Shown: in pieces, positions 9,271 to 17,967 of the stretch | Layout: every line of letters starts with the position of its first letter | Position numbering within the stretch: the stretch's first letter is position 1 | Source: Shinella zoogloeoides | Lineage (GTDB): Bacteria; Pseudomonadota; Alphaproteobacteria; Rhizobiales; Rhizobiaceae | DNA length: 64,000 nt | NCBI RefSeq assembly: GCF_033705735.1 | Contig: NZ_CP131130.1 | Span: 1,739,001-1,803,000, forward strand | Direction of reading: 5' to 3' | Program-made: the position numbers and the translations under genes | The notes under the pieces: model-generated | The model's input: the letters and a program-made list of their open reading frames with translations, nothing else | Told to the model about the DNA's origin: nothing | Databases searched by the model: none

Positions 9271-9447
9271 AGGGTTTTCCTCGGGCTGTTGTTTGACCCG
9301 CACCTCATCACGACGATGAATTTATGTCAACAATGCTGACCTAAATATTCTCGCCAAGACAAAGCGGACAAACGCCCAAGGTTTTACGCAAAACTACTCT
9401 TGCCAGCCGAAGGGCCGGCCGGCGTCCGTTTCACGTGTACCGGGCTT

Positions 9448-9549
9448 TCAGGTTGCCCGGTCGGTATAAAGGCTAACCAGCACCAGTGCAGCTATACTGC
9501 AAAGGATGAAAAGGTCGAACCATGCGAAGTATTGAGCAATCGTGGTCAT
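9448..9549 (-). CDS. Small membrane protein, 33 residues
   Basis: I find a short open frame on the minus strand beginning ATG at 9549 and ending TGA at 9448. A near-perfect ribosome site, CAGGAGGAT, lies about six bases upstream of the start. The product reads MTTIAQYFAWFDLF, then the hydrophobic ILCSIAALVLVSLY, then TDRAT: a single membrane segment with short polar ends. I do not recognise the family. The rest of 9271-9749 holds no other convincing gene. The combination of strong ribosome site, ATG and clean transmembrane pattern argues for a real gene; conservation has not been checked. Confidence 0.6.
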   Translation of the reverse strand: MTTIAQYFAWFDLFILCSIAALVLVSLYTDRAT

Positions 9550-9693
9550 CGCACTATCCTCCTGACAGCCGAACGAAACACTCTCGTATTTTGTTCCTAA
9601 AGGGAGGTTTTCGCAAGGTTATTACTTGTTGCACCGCAATATTCGAAAATATGCACTGCAACATGGCTCGTCTGAAGAATGCGCGACCCGCAT

Positions 9694-9724
9694 GAAAAAG
9701 CCGGGCGGAATATCCGCCCGGCTT
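9694..9724 (-). terminator. Intrinsic terminator of ilvC
   Basis: On the minus strand a 12-bp GC-rich stem (AAGCCGGGCGGA/TCCGCCCGGCTT, three-base loop) leads into a T-run, about 25 bases after the ilvC stop. A classic rho-independent terminator. Confidence 0.9.
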
Positions 9725-9749
9725 CCTGTCCTGCAAAAGGCAGGGACGA

Positions 9750-10784
<1,035 letters not shown>

Positions 10785-10826
10785 TTAGCTGGTCTGTTTG
10801 ATCCGAACCGGCGGTTTCCTGCCGGC

Positions 10827-11519
10827 TTATCCTTTCGCACCGTGAAGCGTCAGGAAGGCTTCGACAGCCCTCTCCGCACGCGGCGAGAATTCCTTTTTGA
10901 GCGCTGCGGCATCTTCTCCCAGAAGCATGCGCAGGTGCATGTCCGAAACGATGAGGCCGTAGAGCGTGCCGTATGCCTCGTCTGCACTGTCGAAAGCAAG
11001 CAGCTTCGCCTTGCGGCCGGCTTCCAGCAGCGCCGCGGCGCGCTTGCCGATCTGCCGGCGGCCGCGCTCCTGCAGCAGGCGGCCGAGCCCGGCGCCCTCG
11101 CGGCTCGCCTGGCCGATGGCAAGACGGTTCAGCGCCAGAGAGACCTCGCCGGAAAGCACGTCGATCAGATCGCGCGCGAAGGCGACGAGATTCTGGCGCA
11201 GCGTTTCGGCCGTCAACTTGCCGGCATCGACCTCGACGGTGCGCACCTTGCCGGCCTGGTAGGTGATCATCGCGGAGATCAGCCCGTCGCGGTCGCCGAA
11301 CCACTTGTAGAGGCTTTCCTTGGAACAGTTGGCCGCACGCGCGACACCGGCCGTCGTCAGCGCCCGCTCGCCGCCCTCGACCAGAAGGCCGAGCGCACGC
11401 TCCAGCACCGCGCCCTGACGTTCCGTCAGTCCCGCGGCGGCTGCGCCTGCCCTGCCCTGTTCCAGCGTCTGCAAGATATCATCCACTTTCGATGCGTACC
11501 GTACCGTACGGTTCGGCAT
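10827..11519 (-). CDS. TetR/AcrR family transcriptional regulator
   Basis: DNA-binding repressor-type protein of 230 residues. The helix-turn-helix is around residues 40-85 (VLERALGLLVEGGERALTTAGVARAANCSKESLYKWFGDRDGL), followed by a ligand/dimer domain of AefR-like style. Its gene sits just upstream of ilvC on the same strand, an arrangement I associate with rhizobia, but a role in branched-chain metabolism is only inferred. The ATG at 11519 has a distant purine-rich tract (AAGGGGGGA). A GTG at 11486 would trim 11 residues and leave the ACCGT repeats wholly upstream. Confidence 0.85.
   Translation of the reverse strand: MPNRTVRYASKVDDILQTLEQGRAGAAAAGLTERQGAVLERALGLLVEGGERALTTAGVARAANCSKESLYKWFGDRDGLISAMITYQAGKVRTVEVDAGKLTAETLRQNLVAFARDLIDVLSGEVSLALNRLAIGQASREGAGLGRLLQERGRRQIGKRAAALLEAGRKAKLLAFDSADEAYGTLYGLIVSDMHLRMLLGEDAAALKKEFSPRAERAVEAFLTLHGAKG
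11499..11513. promoter_or_regulatory. Candidate TetR autoregulatory operator
   Basis: Three ACCGT-type pentamers in a row (ACCGT ACCGT ACGGT) contain the perfect 10-base palindrome ACCGTACGGT, right at the 5' end of the TetR gene. TetR proteins commonly bind such sites over their own start. Inference from symmetry and position. Confidence 0.45.
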
Positions 11520-11876
11520 GTTCTAGCGATGTCCCCCCTTCCGGTCAACAGCCTTCTTCGCCGGAAACGAAAGGAAGTGATTTGCGGATGATGTGCACCG
11601 GTTCACGGCGCAGGACAGCGGAGCGGCATCGCTGCAGCGCACAACGGGAACAAAAATATTCTTCCCGCTATGTCGCTGTTTTGAAACAGAACTCTATCGT
11701 TAACTGCCAGGCGGCCGGGAGCGGACAATATTTTTCGCTTCCCAATCCGTTTCCCGTTGTTAAGATTTGTGAGACCCGCGACGCAGCAATCCGTGCGCCG
11801 ACCCGCCGGCAAGCCTGCATCCCGGGAATTCAGTAGGAGTACGAAGCGAAACGCCCTTACGCCAAGGAGACAGAAA
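11520..11876. other. Intergenic region between divergent TetR and small-protein genes
   Basis: No gene seen. It holds two imperfect palindromes of similar make-up: CGGGAA...TTCCCG at 11645-11667 and GGGAGCG...CGCTTCCC at 11717-11743. Both flank an AT-rich core containing AATATT. They could be protein sites or RNA hairpins in a leader. I could not place a convincing promoter. Confidence 0.4.
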
Positions 11877-12257
11877 ATGTTGAATTTCCTGCCCGACCTT
11901 CACGAAGGACATGCTCCCATCACTCTGCAGCAACTTTTCGGCAATGCCCTCGAGGCGCTCGATGCCTGGGAAGACGAGCGCGCCGAACCGATGGTGATCT
12001 TCGAGGACCAGATCGTGCCCATCGGCACCGTTTTCGAACGCATGCATGACTGCACCGACATCCTGCCGCGCACCATGGCGGATATCGTGACCGACACCCT
12101 CACCCGCGCCCCCGAAAGCGCGGAGGCGGCAATCGTCACCTTCGGCGATGCCGCGCGCATCGCCACCGCCTTTACCCAGCAACGCCGCCTTTGCGGCGAG
12201 GCGGCTATCGCGGCCTTCCTCGACCACCATCGCGTCGACAAGCGGCGGCCCGCCTGA
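11877..12257 (+). CDS. Conserved-looking hypothetical protein, 126 residues
   Basis: Unknown function. Acidic soluble protein starting MLNFLPDLHEGH, with AWEDERAEPMVIFEDQIVPIGTVFERMHD in the middle and a helical C-terminal half. No signal peptide or membrane segment. The ATG follows AAGGAGACAGAAA, an excellent ribosome site. The frame is open further upstream, but that part is arginine/proline-rich and lacks coding character. A terminator follows within about 30 bases, so this is a one-gene transcript. Confidence 0.75.
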   Translation: MLNFLPDLHEGHAPITLQQLFGNALEALDAWEDERAEPMVIFEDQIVPIGTVFERMHDCTDILPRTMADIVTDTLTRAPESAEAAIVTFGDAARIATAFTQQRRLCGEAAIAAFLDHHRVDKRRPA

Positions 12258-12267
12258 AGCGAATCGG

Positions 12268-12289
12268 AAGGCTCCGGAAACGGAGCCTT
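12268..12289 (+). terminator. Intrinsic terminator after the 126-residue protein gene
   Basis: Stem AAGGCTCCG/CGGAGCCTT around a GAAA loop, followed by a short T-rich tail (TTCTTCC), just past the stop codon. The T-tract is modest. Confidence 0.7.
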
Positions 12290-12382
12290 CTTCCGCCCGC
12301 CCTGCAGACGCCTTTTCTCCGGGGGCAGCCGGCGTGGCTTCATATTTTCAAGCTCGGCGACGCCTCGCACGCGCGCACGATC

Positions 12383-12411
12383 TTGACCGTTTCCACCGAA
12401 CCCCCTATTTC
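12383..12411 (+). promoter_or_regulatory. Candidate cspA promoter
   Basis: TTGACC and TATTTC are spaced by exactly 17 bases. Transcription would begin near 12418, giving an untranslated leader of about 130 bases, the long-leader arrangement typical of cold-inducible csp genes. Confidence 0.5.
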
Positions 12412-12446
12412 TCCCGCATCGATTTGAACGTTGACTTCTGCATTTG

Positions 12447-12514
12447 CAGGCGACCGCCTGTACCTTGACGACTTCCCCTTCAAATTCGACCACCCATGGT
12501 CGCCTCAGGCGACC
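12447..12514 (+). promoter_or_regulatory. Structured cspA 5' leader with a repeated 10-mer
   Basis: The 10-mer CAGGCGACCG occurs at 12447 and 12506. The first copy forms a local hairpin (CAGGCG-AC-CGCCTG) and the second is half of another (GGTCGCCT-CAGGCGACC at 12498-12514). CAGGCGACC at 12447 can also pair with GGTCGCCTC at 12498, so two mutually exclusive folds exist. This fits a temperature-responsive leader, by analogy with E. coli cspA; not tested. Confidence 0.5.
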
Positions 12515-12549
12515 GACGATTGATTTGACGGTTCAGGAAAGGTTTCGTC

Positions 12550-12759
12550 ATGGCAACTGGCACCGTAAAGTGGTTCAACACGACCAAGGGCTACGGCTTC
12601 ATTCAGCAGGACAGCGGTGAACCGGACGTATTCGTCCACATCTCCGCCGTACAGCGCGCAGGCCTCGCAGGCCTCAACGAAGGTCAGAAGGTCAGCTTCG
12701 AGCTGATTCGCGACCGCAAGTCCGGCAAGATGTCGGCCGATCAGCTGTCCGCAGCCTGA
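12550..12759 (+). CDS. cspA: Cold-shock domain protein, CspA family
   Basis: Single OB-fold RNA/DNA chaperone of 69 residues that melts mRNA structure. RNP1 is KGYGFI (residues 13-18) and RNP2 is VFVHIS (27-32); the aromatic surface residues are kept. The start ATG follows AGGAAAGG. It has its own long leader and its own terminator, so it is expressed alone. Several csp paralogues are usual in rhizobia; this one is the short single-domain kind. Confidence 0.93.
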   Translation: MATGTVKWFNTTKGYGFIQQDSGEPDVFVHISAVQRAGLAGLNEGQKVSFELIRDRKSGKMSADQLSAA

Positions 12760-12781
12760 TCTTCGCAATATTCGCATCGGA

Positions 12782-12806
12782 AAGGGCCGGGAAACCGGCC
12801 CTTTTT
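12782..12806. terminator. Terminator between cspA and the FAD monooxygenase gene
   Basis: Stem AAGGGCCGG/CCGGCCCTT with a GAAA loop and T-tracts, lying between two convergent genes. It is strong for cspA; the A-run on the left side could also let it serve the opposite strand. Confidence 0.85.
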
Positions 12807-12816
12807 GTTTTTGCGG

Positions 12817-14055
12817 TCAGGCAAGCCGCAGTTCGGGCCAGCGGCATTCCTGAAGGCCCGCCTGCGTGAACGGGTCGGCCAGCGTGCCGGAAACGATGGC
12901 CGCAAGGATCTGCGGCGCCGGCGGGATTCGCGCGACCGTCGCCACCAGCCGGTCGCGCAGCCAGGCGATCGAGCGCGAATCCGACTGGTAGAACGGCGTG
13001 AAGACGTAGGAGAGGAGCTGGAACAGACGCACATGGCTTCGACGCGCAGCGGCATAGGCGGCAAGCGCCTCGTCCAGCGATGCCGCCGACGAAAGGGTAT
13101 AAGCCAGCGTCGCCGCGTCGAGCAGGGCCATGTTCGCCCCCTGCCCGAGCTGCGGGCTGGTCGAATGGGCGCTGTCGCCGATGAAGACAATGCCGTCCGC
13201 ATGGGGCGGCAGCATCGTGCGGTGCGCGTAGCGCGCCAGCGTCAACTGGTCCCAGTCCGATATCTGGTCGAGGAACGGCATGGTCTCGGGCCAGTAATCG
13301 GCGATTGAGGCCTTCCAGCGGTCGAGCCCCGCCTGCCTCACCGCCTCGGCATTCGCCGTCTTGAGGCTCCAGAAGAAAGCGACCTTGTCGCCCTCGCCCG
13401 GATGCGCCCGGCCGACGGGCAGGACGCCGATCATCACCTTCGCGGCATCGTAGCGCTGGCTGAGCGCCCGCGGCTCGTGCGCGATCCCTTCGCAGTCGAG
13501 CGTCGCCCAGAACGCCCCCCACGGCAGTTCCTTCACGCGCGGCGCGGCGATGGAATCCGCCGCAAGCTGCGAGCGCGCGCCCGTCGCGTCGATCACCAGG
13601 TCGTAGTCGCCGACGATCTCGCCATCGTCATCATGCAGCGCCGTGCGGGCGTGCCGCGTCTCGGCCTTTGCCAGCGTGATGCCGGTGCGGATGGGAATAC
13701 CCTCGGCGGCGACGGCGTCGTGCAATGTCGAGAACAGGGCGACGCGATGAACCGCAAGGCCATAGCGCCCACCGGCCAGCGCATCGTAGCGGACGTCGAG
13801 CACGGTGCGACCGCTGCGCGCATCCGCGCCATGCAGCCGGTCGATCCGGTTGCCGAGGGCATGGATTGCCGGGGAGAGGCCGAGCGCATCCAGCACGGTC
13901 AGGCCCGTCGGCTGCATCAGCAGGCCGGAACCGACCGGCGACGGCCGCTCGAACCGTTCGATAAGCTCCACGCGATGGCCGCGCCGGGCGAGAAACAATG
14001 CGGCGGCAAGCCCCGCCGGCCCCGCACCGGCAATGCCGATATCCAGTGGTTTCAT
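12817..14055 (-). CDS. FAD-dependent aromatic-type monooxygenase
   Basis: Class A flavoprotein hydroxylase (p-hydroxybenzoate hydroxylase/UbiH fold), 412 residues; substrate unknown. N-terminal FAD-binding GIAGAGPAGLAAALFLARRGH (GxGxxG), the mid-protein DLVIDATGARS segment, and the C-terminal FIGDSAHSTSPQLGQGANMAL that contacts the FAD ribityl chain. No membrane segment. It lies 35 bases from the HxlR gene on the same strand, downstream of it, so it may belong to the same redox/xenobiotic response unit. Confidence 0.85.
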   Translation of the reverse strand: MKPLDIGIAGAGPAGLAAALFLARRGHRVELIERFERPSPVGSGLLMQPTGLTVLDALGLSPAIHALGNRIDRLHGADARSGRTVLDVRYDALAGGRYGLAVHRVALFSTLHDAVAAEGIPIRTGITLAKAETRHARTALHDDDGEIVGDYDLVIDATGARSQLAADSIAAPRVKELPWGAFWATLDCEGIAHEPRALSQRYDAAKVMIGVLPVGRAHPGEGDKVAFFWSLKTANAEAVRQAGLDRWKASIADYWPETMPFLDQISDWDQLTLARYAHRTMLPPHADGIVFIGDSAHSTSPQLGQGANMALLDAATLAYTLSSAASLDEALAAYAAARRSHVRLFQLLSYVFTPFYQSDSRSIAWLRDRLVATVARIPPAPQILAAIVSGTLADPFTQAGLQECRWPELRLA

Positions 14056-14090
14056 GCCCTTCCCCGATAGACTCCGGGCTTACCGGAGCG

Positions 14091-14498
14091 TCATGCCTGT
14101 TCCGCGTCGTAGACCGCCCGCGCGGCCCTTATCGCGGCATGGTTCTCGGTAGACCACTGCACGAGGGAGCGCAGGAGCGCAAGGAAGGAGTGCCCGAGCG
14201 GCGTCAATTGATATTCGACGCTCGGCGGCTGCGTCGGATAGACGGTGCGCGTGAGATAGCCGTCGCGCTGCAGGTCGCGCAGCGTCTGGGTCAGCATGCG
14301 CTGCGAAATGTCCGGGATGAAGCGGCGAAGTTGCGAAAAGCGGCGCGGCCCGTCGGCAAGGCCGATGATCATCAGCGAGGTCCATTTGCCGCCGACGCTG
14401 GCCAGCACATCGCGGACGGGACAATCGTCCATCGACATGGCGACGCCATCGATGAGGATGACGCGCTCGCCCCGCGCGCTGTCGACGATCCTGTTCAT
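14091..14498 (-). CDS. HxlR family (DUF24) transcriptional regulator
   Basis: Winged-helix regulator of 135 residues, often sensing quinones, aldehydes or disulfide stress through an N-terminal cysteine. Here the canonical [19 protein letters not shown] places that cysteine at about residue 23. The wing has [29 protein letters not shown]. It is divergent from the QorB-like reductase gene, a pairing known from HxlR/DUF24 regulators that control their neighbour oxidoreductase. The ATG of [10 protein letters not shown] has GGAGGG upstream; a longer in-frame start to 14576 is less likely. Confidence 0.9.
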   Translation of the reverse strand: MNRIVDSARGERVILIDGVAMSMDDCPVRDVLASVGGKWTSLMIIGLADGPRRFSQLRRFIPDISQRMLTQTLRDLQRDGYLTRTVYPTQPPSVEYQLTPLGHSFLALLRSLVQWSTENHAAIRAARAVYDAEQA

Positions 14499-14576
14499 AG
14501 CCGGTTCCCTCCAGGTAACCACCGCAGAAAAAACTGCCTTCTTTACACGCTCTATCAGATTACCAGATAAGAGCAA

Positions 14577-14591
14577 GTCTCAATAAGAGAC
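14577..14591. promoter_or_regulatory. Inverted repeat in the HxlR/QorB intergenic region
   Basis: GTCTC-AATAA-GAGAC is a perfect 5-base inverted repeat. The heptamer ATAAGAG appears twice close together here (near 14567 and 14584). It is a plausible operator for the divergent HxlR regulator. Confidence 0.4.
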
Positions 14592-14644
14592 CAATATGCA
14601 GCAGGATGAGGCCCTTTCGCCAGCCCTGCCAGAAAGGGAAAGAC

Positions 14645-15532
14645 ATGACCGACACGCTTCTCGTTACCGGCGCCTCCGGCCAGCTCGGCCGCCTCGTCCT
14701 CGACGACCTCCTCGCCTCCGGCAAGGTCGCCCCCGCCGGCATCGTCGCCACGACCCGCGATCCGGCAAAACTCGCCGACTATGCCGCCAGGGGCGTGACC
14801 GTTCGCGCGGCGGATTTCGACGATCCGGCCTCGCTCGACGCCGCCTTCGCCGGGGCCGGCAAGGTGCTGATCATCTCCACCGACGCGCTGATGGAACCCG
14901 GCAAGCGCCTTGTCCAGCACAAGGCCGCCGTCGCCGCCGCCAAGAAGGCCGGCGTGAAGCACATTCTCTATACGTCGATGCCGCAGCCGGAGGATTCGCT
15001 CGTCACATTCGCCCCCGACCACCTCGGCACCGAAGAGGCGATCAAGGCGACCGGCATCCCCTATACGATCCTGCGTGACGGCTGGTATGCGGAAAACCTC
15101 TTCCAGTCGCTGCCGCATGCGCTCACGACCGGCGCTTGGTACACCTCGACCGGCACCGGCAGGATCGCCCATATCACCCGCGCCGACACCGCCGCCGCGC
15201 TTGCGGGCGCGCTTCTGAAGGCGGAGAACGACAGCCGGACCTATACGCTGACCGGCACGAAGAGCCGCACGGCAGAAGAGATCGCCGCGCTGGTTTCCGG
15301 GGCGACCGGAAAGCCGCTGAAGGTCGTGCAGGTCACGGATGCGCAGCTTGCCGAAGGCCTGAAAGCCGCCGGCCTGCCGGAAGGCTTCATCCCGACCGTC
15401 GTCTCCTTCGATGCCAATACGCGCGAAGGCAAGATCGCCGCAGTCACCTTGGATGCCGAAGCGCTCTCCGGCCGCAAGACGACACCGCTGGAAGACTTTA
15501 TCGCCGCCAGCAAGGCGGCCTTCCTCGGCTGA
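14645..15532 (+). CDS. NAD(P)-dependent quinone/azo-reductase-like protein, NmrA/QorB type
   Basis: Atypical short-chain dehydrogenase of the NmrA-like group, resembling E. coli QorB, which reduces quinones with NADPH. 295 residues. TLLVTGASGQLGRLVLDDLLASG gives the nucleotide-binding loop, and GVKHILYTSMPQPEDS plus YTILRDGWYAENLF follow the QorB/NmrA pattern. The start ATG of MTDTLLVTG was chosen because the fold starts there and a purine-rich GGGAAAGA precedes it. Divergent from an HxlR regulator, which supports a quinone or electrophile stress role. Confidence 0.82.
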   Translation: MTDTLLVTGASGQLGRLVLDDLLASGKVAPAGIVATTRDPAKLADYAARGVTVRAADFDDPASLDAAFAGAGKVLIISTDALMEPGKRLVQHKAAVAAAKKAGVKHILYTSMPQPEDSLVTFAPDHLGTEEAIKATGIPYTILRDGWYAENLFQSLPHALTTGAWYTSTGTGRIAHITRADTAAALAGALLKAENDSRTYTLTGTKSRTAEEIAALVSGATGKPLKVVQVTDAQLAEGLKAAGLPEGFIPTVVSFDANTREGKIAAVTLDAEALSGRKTTPLEDFIAASKAAFLG

Positions 15533-15569
15533 CAGGCATGGCGGCGTCCCTCGGGGCGCCGCCGCGCAC

Positions 15570-16322
15570 TCAGATATCCTGGCCGCAGGCGCGGCAGAAG
15601 CGGCGCACCGTTTCCGCCATGCCGTATTCCAGCGCATCGGCCGTCAGGCCATGACCGATGGACACCTCCGCCAAGCGGGGAATGCGCGCGACGAGTGCCG
15701 GCAGGTTGGCGACGGTCAGGTCGTGGCCGGCATTGACGCCAAGCCCGAGCTCGAAGGCGATGTCCGCCGTCTCGCCGAGCTCTTCAACGATGCGAGCCTC
15801 CTCGGCCGGATTGGCGTAACAGCCGCCATAGGGGCCGGTATAGAGCTCGATCCGGTCGGCCCCAACCTCCTTCGCGATCGTCAGCGCCTCGCGATCCGGC
15901 GTGCCGTCGGCGAAGACGGACACGCGCAGGCCCAGCTTCTTCAGCCGGCCGACGATATCGCCGAGCAGGGCGCGGTTTTTACGAAAATCCCAGCCGTGGT
16001 CCGAAGTCGCCTGCGACGGATCGTCCGGCACCAGCGTCACCTGCTCGGGGCGGTGCTCCTCGACGAGGCGCATGAAATTGTCTTCCGGAAAGCCCTCGAT
16101 ATTGAATTCCGCCTCCGGAAACGCGCTGTCGATGAGCGTGCGGATCGGCGCGAGGTCGCTGAAGCGGATATGGCGCTGGTCCGGCCGGGGATGCACGGTC
16201 AGCCCGCTCGCCCCTGCCTCGAGCGCGATACGGCCGAGGCCGATGACGCTCGGCCAGGGCAGGTCCCGGCGGTTGCGCAGCATGGCGATGGCATTGAGAT
16301 TGACCGACAGCTTGGCAGGCAT
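15570..16322 (-). CDS. pdxJ: Pyridoxine 5'-phosphate synthase
   Basis: Condenses 3-amino-2-oxopropyl phosphate with deoxyxylulose 5-phosphate, the ring-closing step of DXP-dependent vitamin B6 synthesis. 250 residues, TIM barrel. Recognised by the start [18 protein letters not shown], then [48 protein letters not shown], and [10 protein letters not shown] near the C-terminal third. ATG start. Stands alone; the plus-strand gene upstream is convergent. Confidence 0.96.
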   Translation of the reverse strand: MPAKLSVNLNAIAMLRNRRDLPWPSVIGLGRIALEAGASGLTVHPRPDQRHIRFSDLAPIRTLIDSAFPEAEFNIEGFPEDNFMRLVEEHRPEQVTLVPDDPSQATSDHGWDFRKNRALLGDIVGRLKKLGLRVSVFADGTPDREALTIAKEVGADRIELYTGPYGGCYANPAEEARIVEELGETADIAFELGLGVNAGHDLTVANLPALVARIPRLAEVSIGHGLTADALEYGMAETVRRFCRACGQDI

Positions 16323-16567
16323 GGGACGCGGACTCCTCGTTGAAGGATCAACGTCTAGCTTGTTGTTTCCACAAGGGCAATCGCCGCAACAGCCTGGCGA
16401 ACCGGCATTGCGGAAGATTCGCTCCGCCAGCCCGCGCTTGACCCTTGCCGTTGATCAAGAATCATCGATAAACTCGCTTCATCTGAGAAAGTATGCGCTG
16501 CGGCGCATTGCGAGGCGGGGACGAAGGGACATCAGGCGGCGACGATGGTCTTCTCTGTGGCGACACG

Positions 16568-17647
16568 ATGAGCACGACCGACCGGCCGGCATGCGAGCGC
16601 GTGCGGTTTGCCCTTGATGCTGTCCTGACCAGCGAGACTTTCGCCCGCTCCGAGCGGCTGCGCTCCTTCCTCGCCTACATCGTCCAGAACGAGCTTTCCG
16701 GCAAGGCCGCCCAGTTGAAGGGCTACAGCATCGGCATCGACGTCTTCGGCCGGACCTCCGGCTTCGACGCCGGAAACGATCCGCTGGTGCGCGTGCAGGC
16801 CGGCAAGCTGCGCAAGCTGCTGGACCAGTATTACGAGACCGAGGGCGCCTCGGACAGCCTGCGCATCCGTGTGCCGCTCGGCAGCTACGTGCCGGAATAC
16901 ATGTTTCGCGAGACCCGGCAGGCCACCGCCCTCCCCGCCGCGACGACCACACGCGCCATCAGCCCGCCGCCGAAGGCGCGCCGCCCCTGGATCCCCGCGC
17001 CGGTCTCCTCGCCGCTGGCGCTCCTCTCCCTGCTGCCGCTGGTCTTCCTCGCACCCTTCGCCTATCCGGACCAGACCGATGCGGCGATCGCGAAAGCCCA
17101 GTTCGCGCTCGTCATGCAGTCGAAACTCGCCGGCAGCACGCAGGATCTTCCGCATCTGCACATCCTGCAATGCTGGCCTGCCGGCGGTGCCTGCAACGCC
17201 CTCGCGCGCGTCGTGGCCGATGCCGCCGCCTACCACAGGACCGTGCGCGTGATCGAAGCGCACACGCCCGACGAATTCCGTGCGCTCTCCTACGCCATCC
17301 GGATCGAGAACGGCCCGGATGGTCACGGCGTCTATGCGAAGCTCATTCACGAGCAATCCGGCGCAACGATCTTCGCCCGCCATTTTTCCAGCGAACAGTT
17401 GCGCAGCGAGGCGGGCATCGCCTTCGAAGCCGTGGGTTTCGTGGCGCGGGCGCTTTCGGCAAGCGGGCCGCTCTATCGCCACGCGCTGCGCAACGGCACC
17501 GCCAGCGACATCATGGAATGCCTCGCGCGCGAGGCGATGGCGCCGCAGGGCGTGCCCTATCCCGGCGGAAGGCACGCCTGTCCCCTGCTGGTACCGGAAG
17601 CACTGGCCGACGCGGCACCCGGGACCGGAACGGCGCTGACGCGATAG
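16568..17647 (+). CDS. Membrane protein with adenylate-cyclase/TolB-associated N-terminal domain
   Basis: About 359 residues, function unknown. Residues roughly 10-110 (LRSFLAYIVQNELSGKAAQLKGYSI..., FDAGNDPLVRVQAGKLRKLLDQYY, VPLGSYVPEY) match a module I know from the N-terminus of rhizobial signalling proteins annotated as adenylate cyclase-like or TolB/TPR membrane proteins. A Pro/Ala-rich linker and one transmembrane segment (about 145-170, SSPLALLSLLPLVFLAPFAY) follow. The C-terminal part looks extracytoplasmic, with a conserved-looking Cys pair (LQCWPAGGACNAL). No cyclase catalytic domain is present. Next to a MerR-LuxR regulator on the same strand. Confidence 0.65.
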   Translation: MSTTDRPACERVRFALDAVLTSETFARSERLRSFLAYIVQNELSGKAAQLKGYSIGIDVFGRTSGFDAGNDPLVRVQAGKLRKLLDQYYETEGASDSLRIRVPLGSYVPEYMFRETRQATALPAATTTRAISPPPKARRPWIPAPVSSPLALLSLLPLVFLAPFAYPDQTDAAIAKAQFALVMQSKLAGSTQDLPHLHILQCWPAGGACNALARVVADAAAYHRTVRVIEAHTPDEFRALSYAIRIENGPDGHGVYAKLIHEQSGATIFARHFSSEQLRSEAGIAFEAVGFVARALSASGPLYRHALRNGTASDIMECLAREAMAPQGVPYPGGRHACPLLVPEALADAAPGTGTALTR

Positions 17648-17931
17648 CGCTCTACAACCGGGCAAAAAAACACATCCCTAGATATAGCGATATGCAGATC
17701 GGCACCGGCATCCTATTTTAGGATAATGGGCGAAATGGTAATGTTTATCGCCCGGATTCGACGATCCTGAACATTCATGCACAATAGGGATCGGAAACCG
17801 CAGCAGGATCGTATACACTTGCCGGAGTGCACAGGCCGGCAAAACGCATGCGGTAAAGAGTACTATCCGCCGTCTCGACATCCAGCCTTCACAGGGAAGA
17901 TGGCCTCGCGACGGCGACCGGGGGTAAATAC
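17648..17931. other. Intergenic region before the MerR-LuxR gene
   Basis: No gene seen. There are two hairpins, ATCCTA-TTT-TAGGAT at 17710-17724 and GGGCGA...TCGCCC at 17728-17753. The second could end the upstream transcript, though no T-run follows. Confidence 0.4.
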
Positions 17932-17967
17932 ATGACCGATCTTCTTTTTCGGGGGCCGCTTTCATGA
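17932..17967 (+). other. Possible 11-codon upstream ORF overlapping the regulator start
   Basis: ATG at 17932, preceded by GGGGG, encodes MTDLLFRGPLS. It stops in the ATGA that also contains the first ATG of the MerR-LuxR gene. Such overlap can couple translation of the regulator to the short frame. Very short, so chance is possible. Confidence 0.3.

Noticed and set aside
9400..9600. 66-codon plus-strand frame
   Set aside because: Poor composition and no ribosome site; the opposite-strand 33-codon frame has a strong one.
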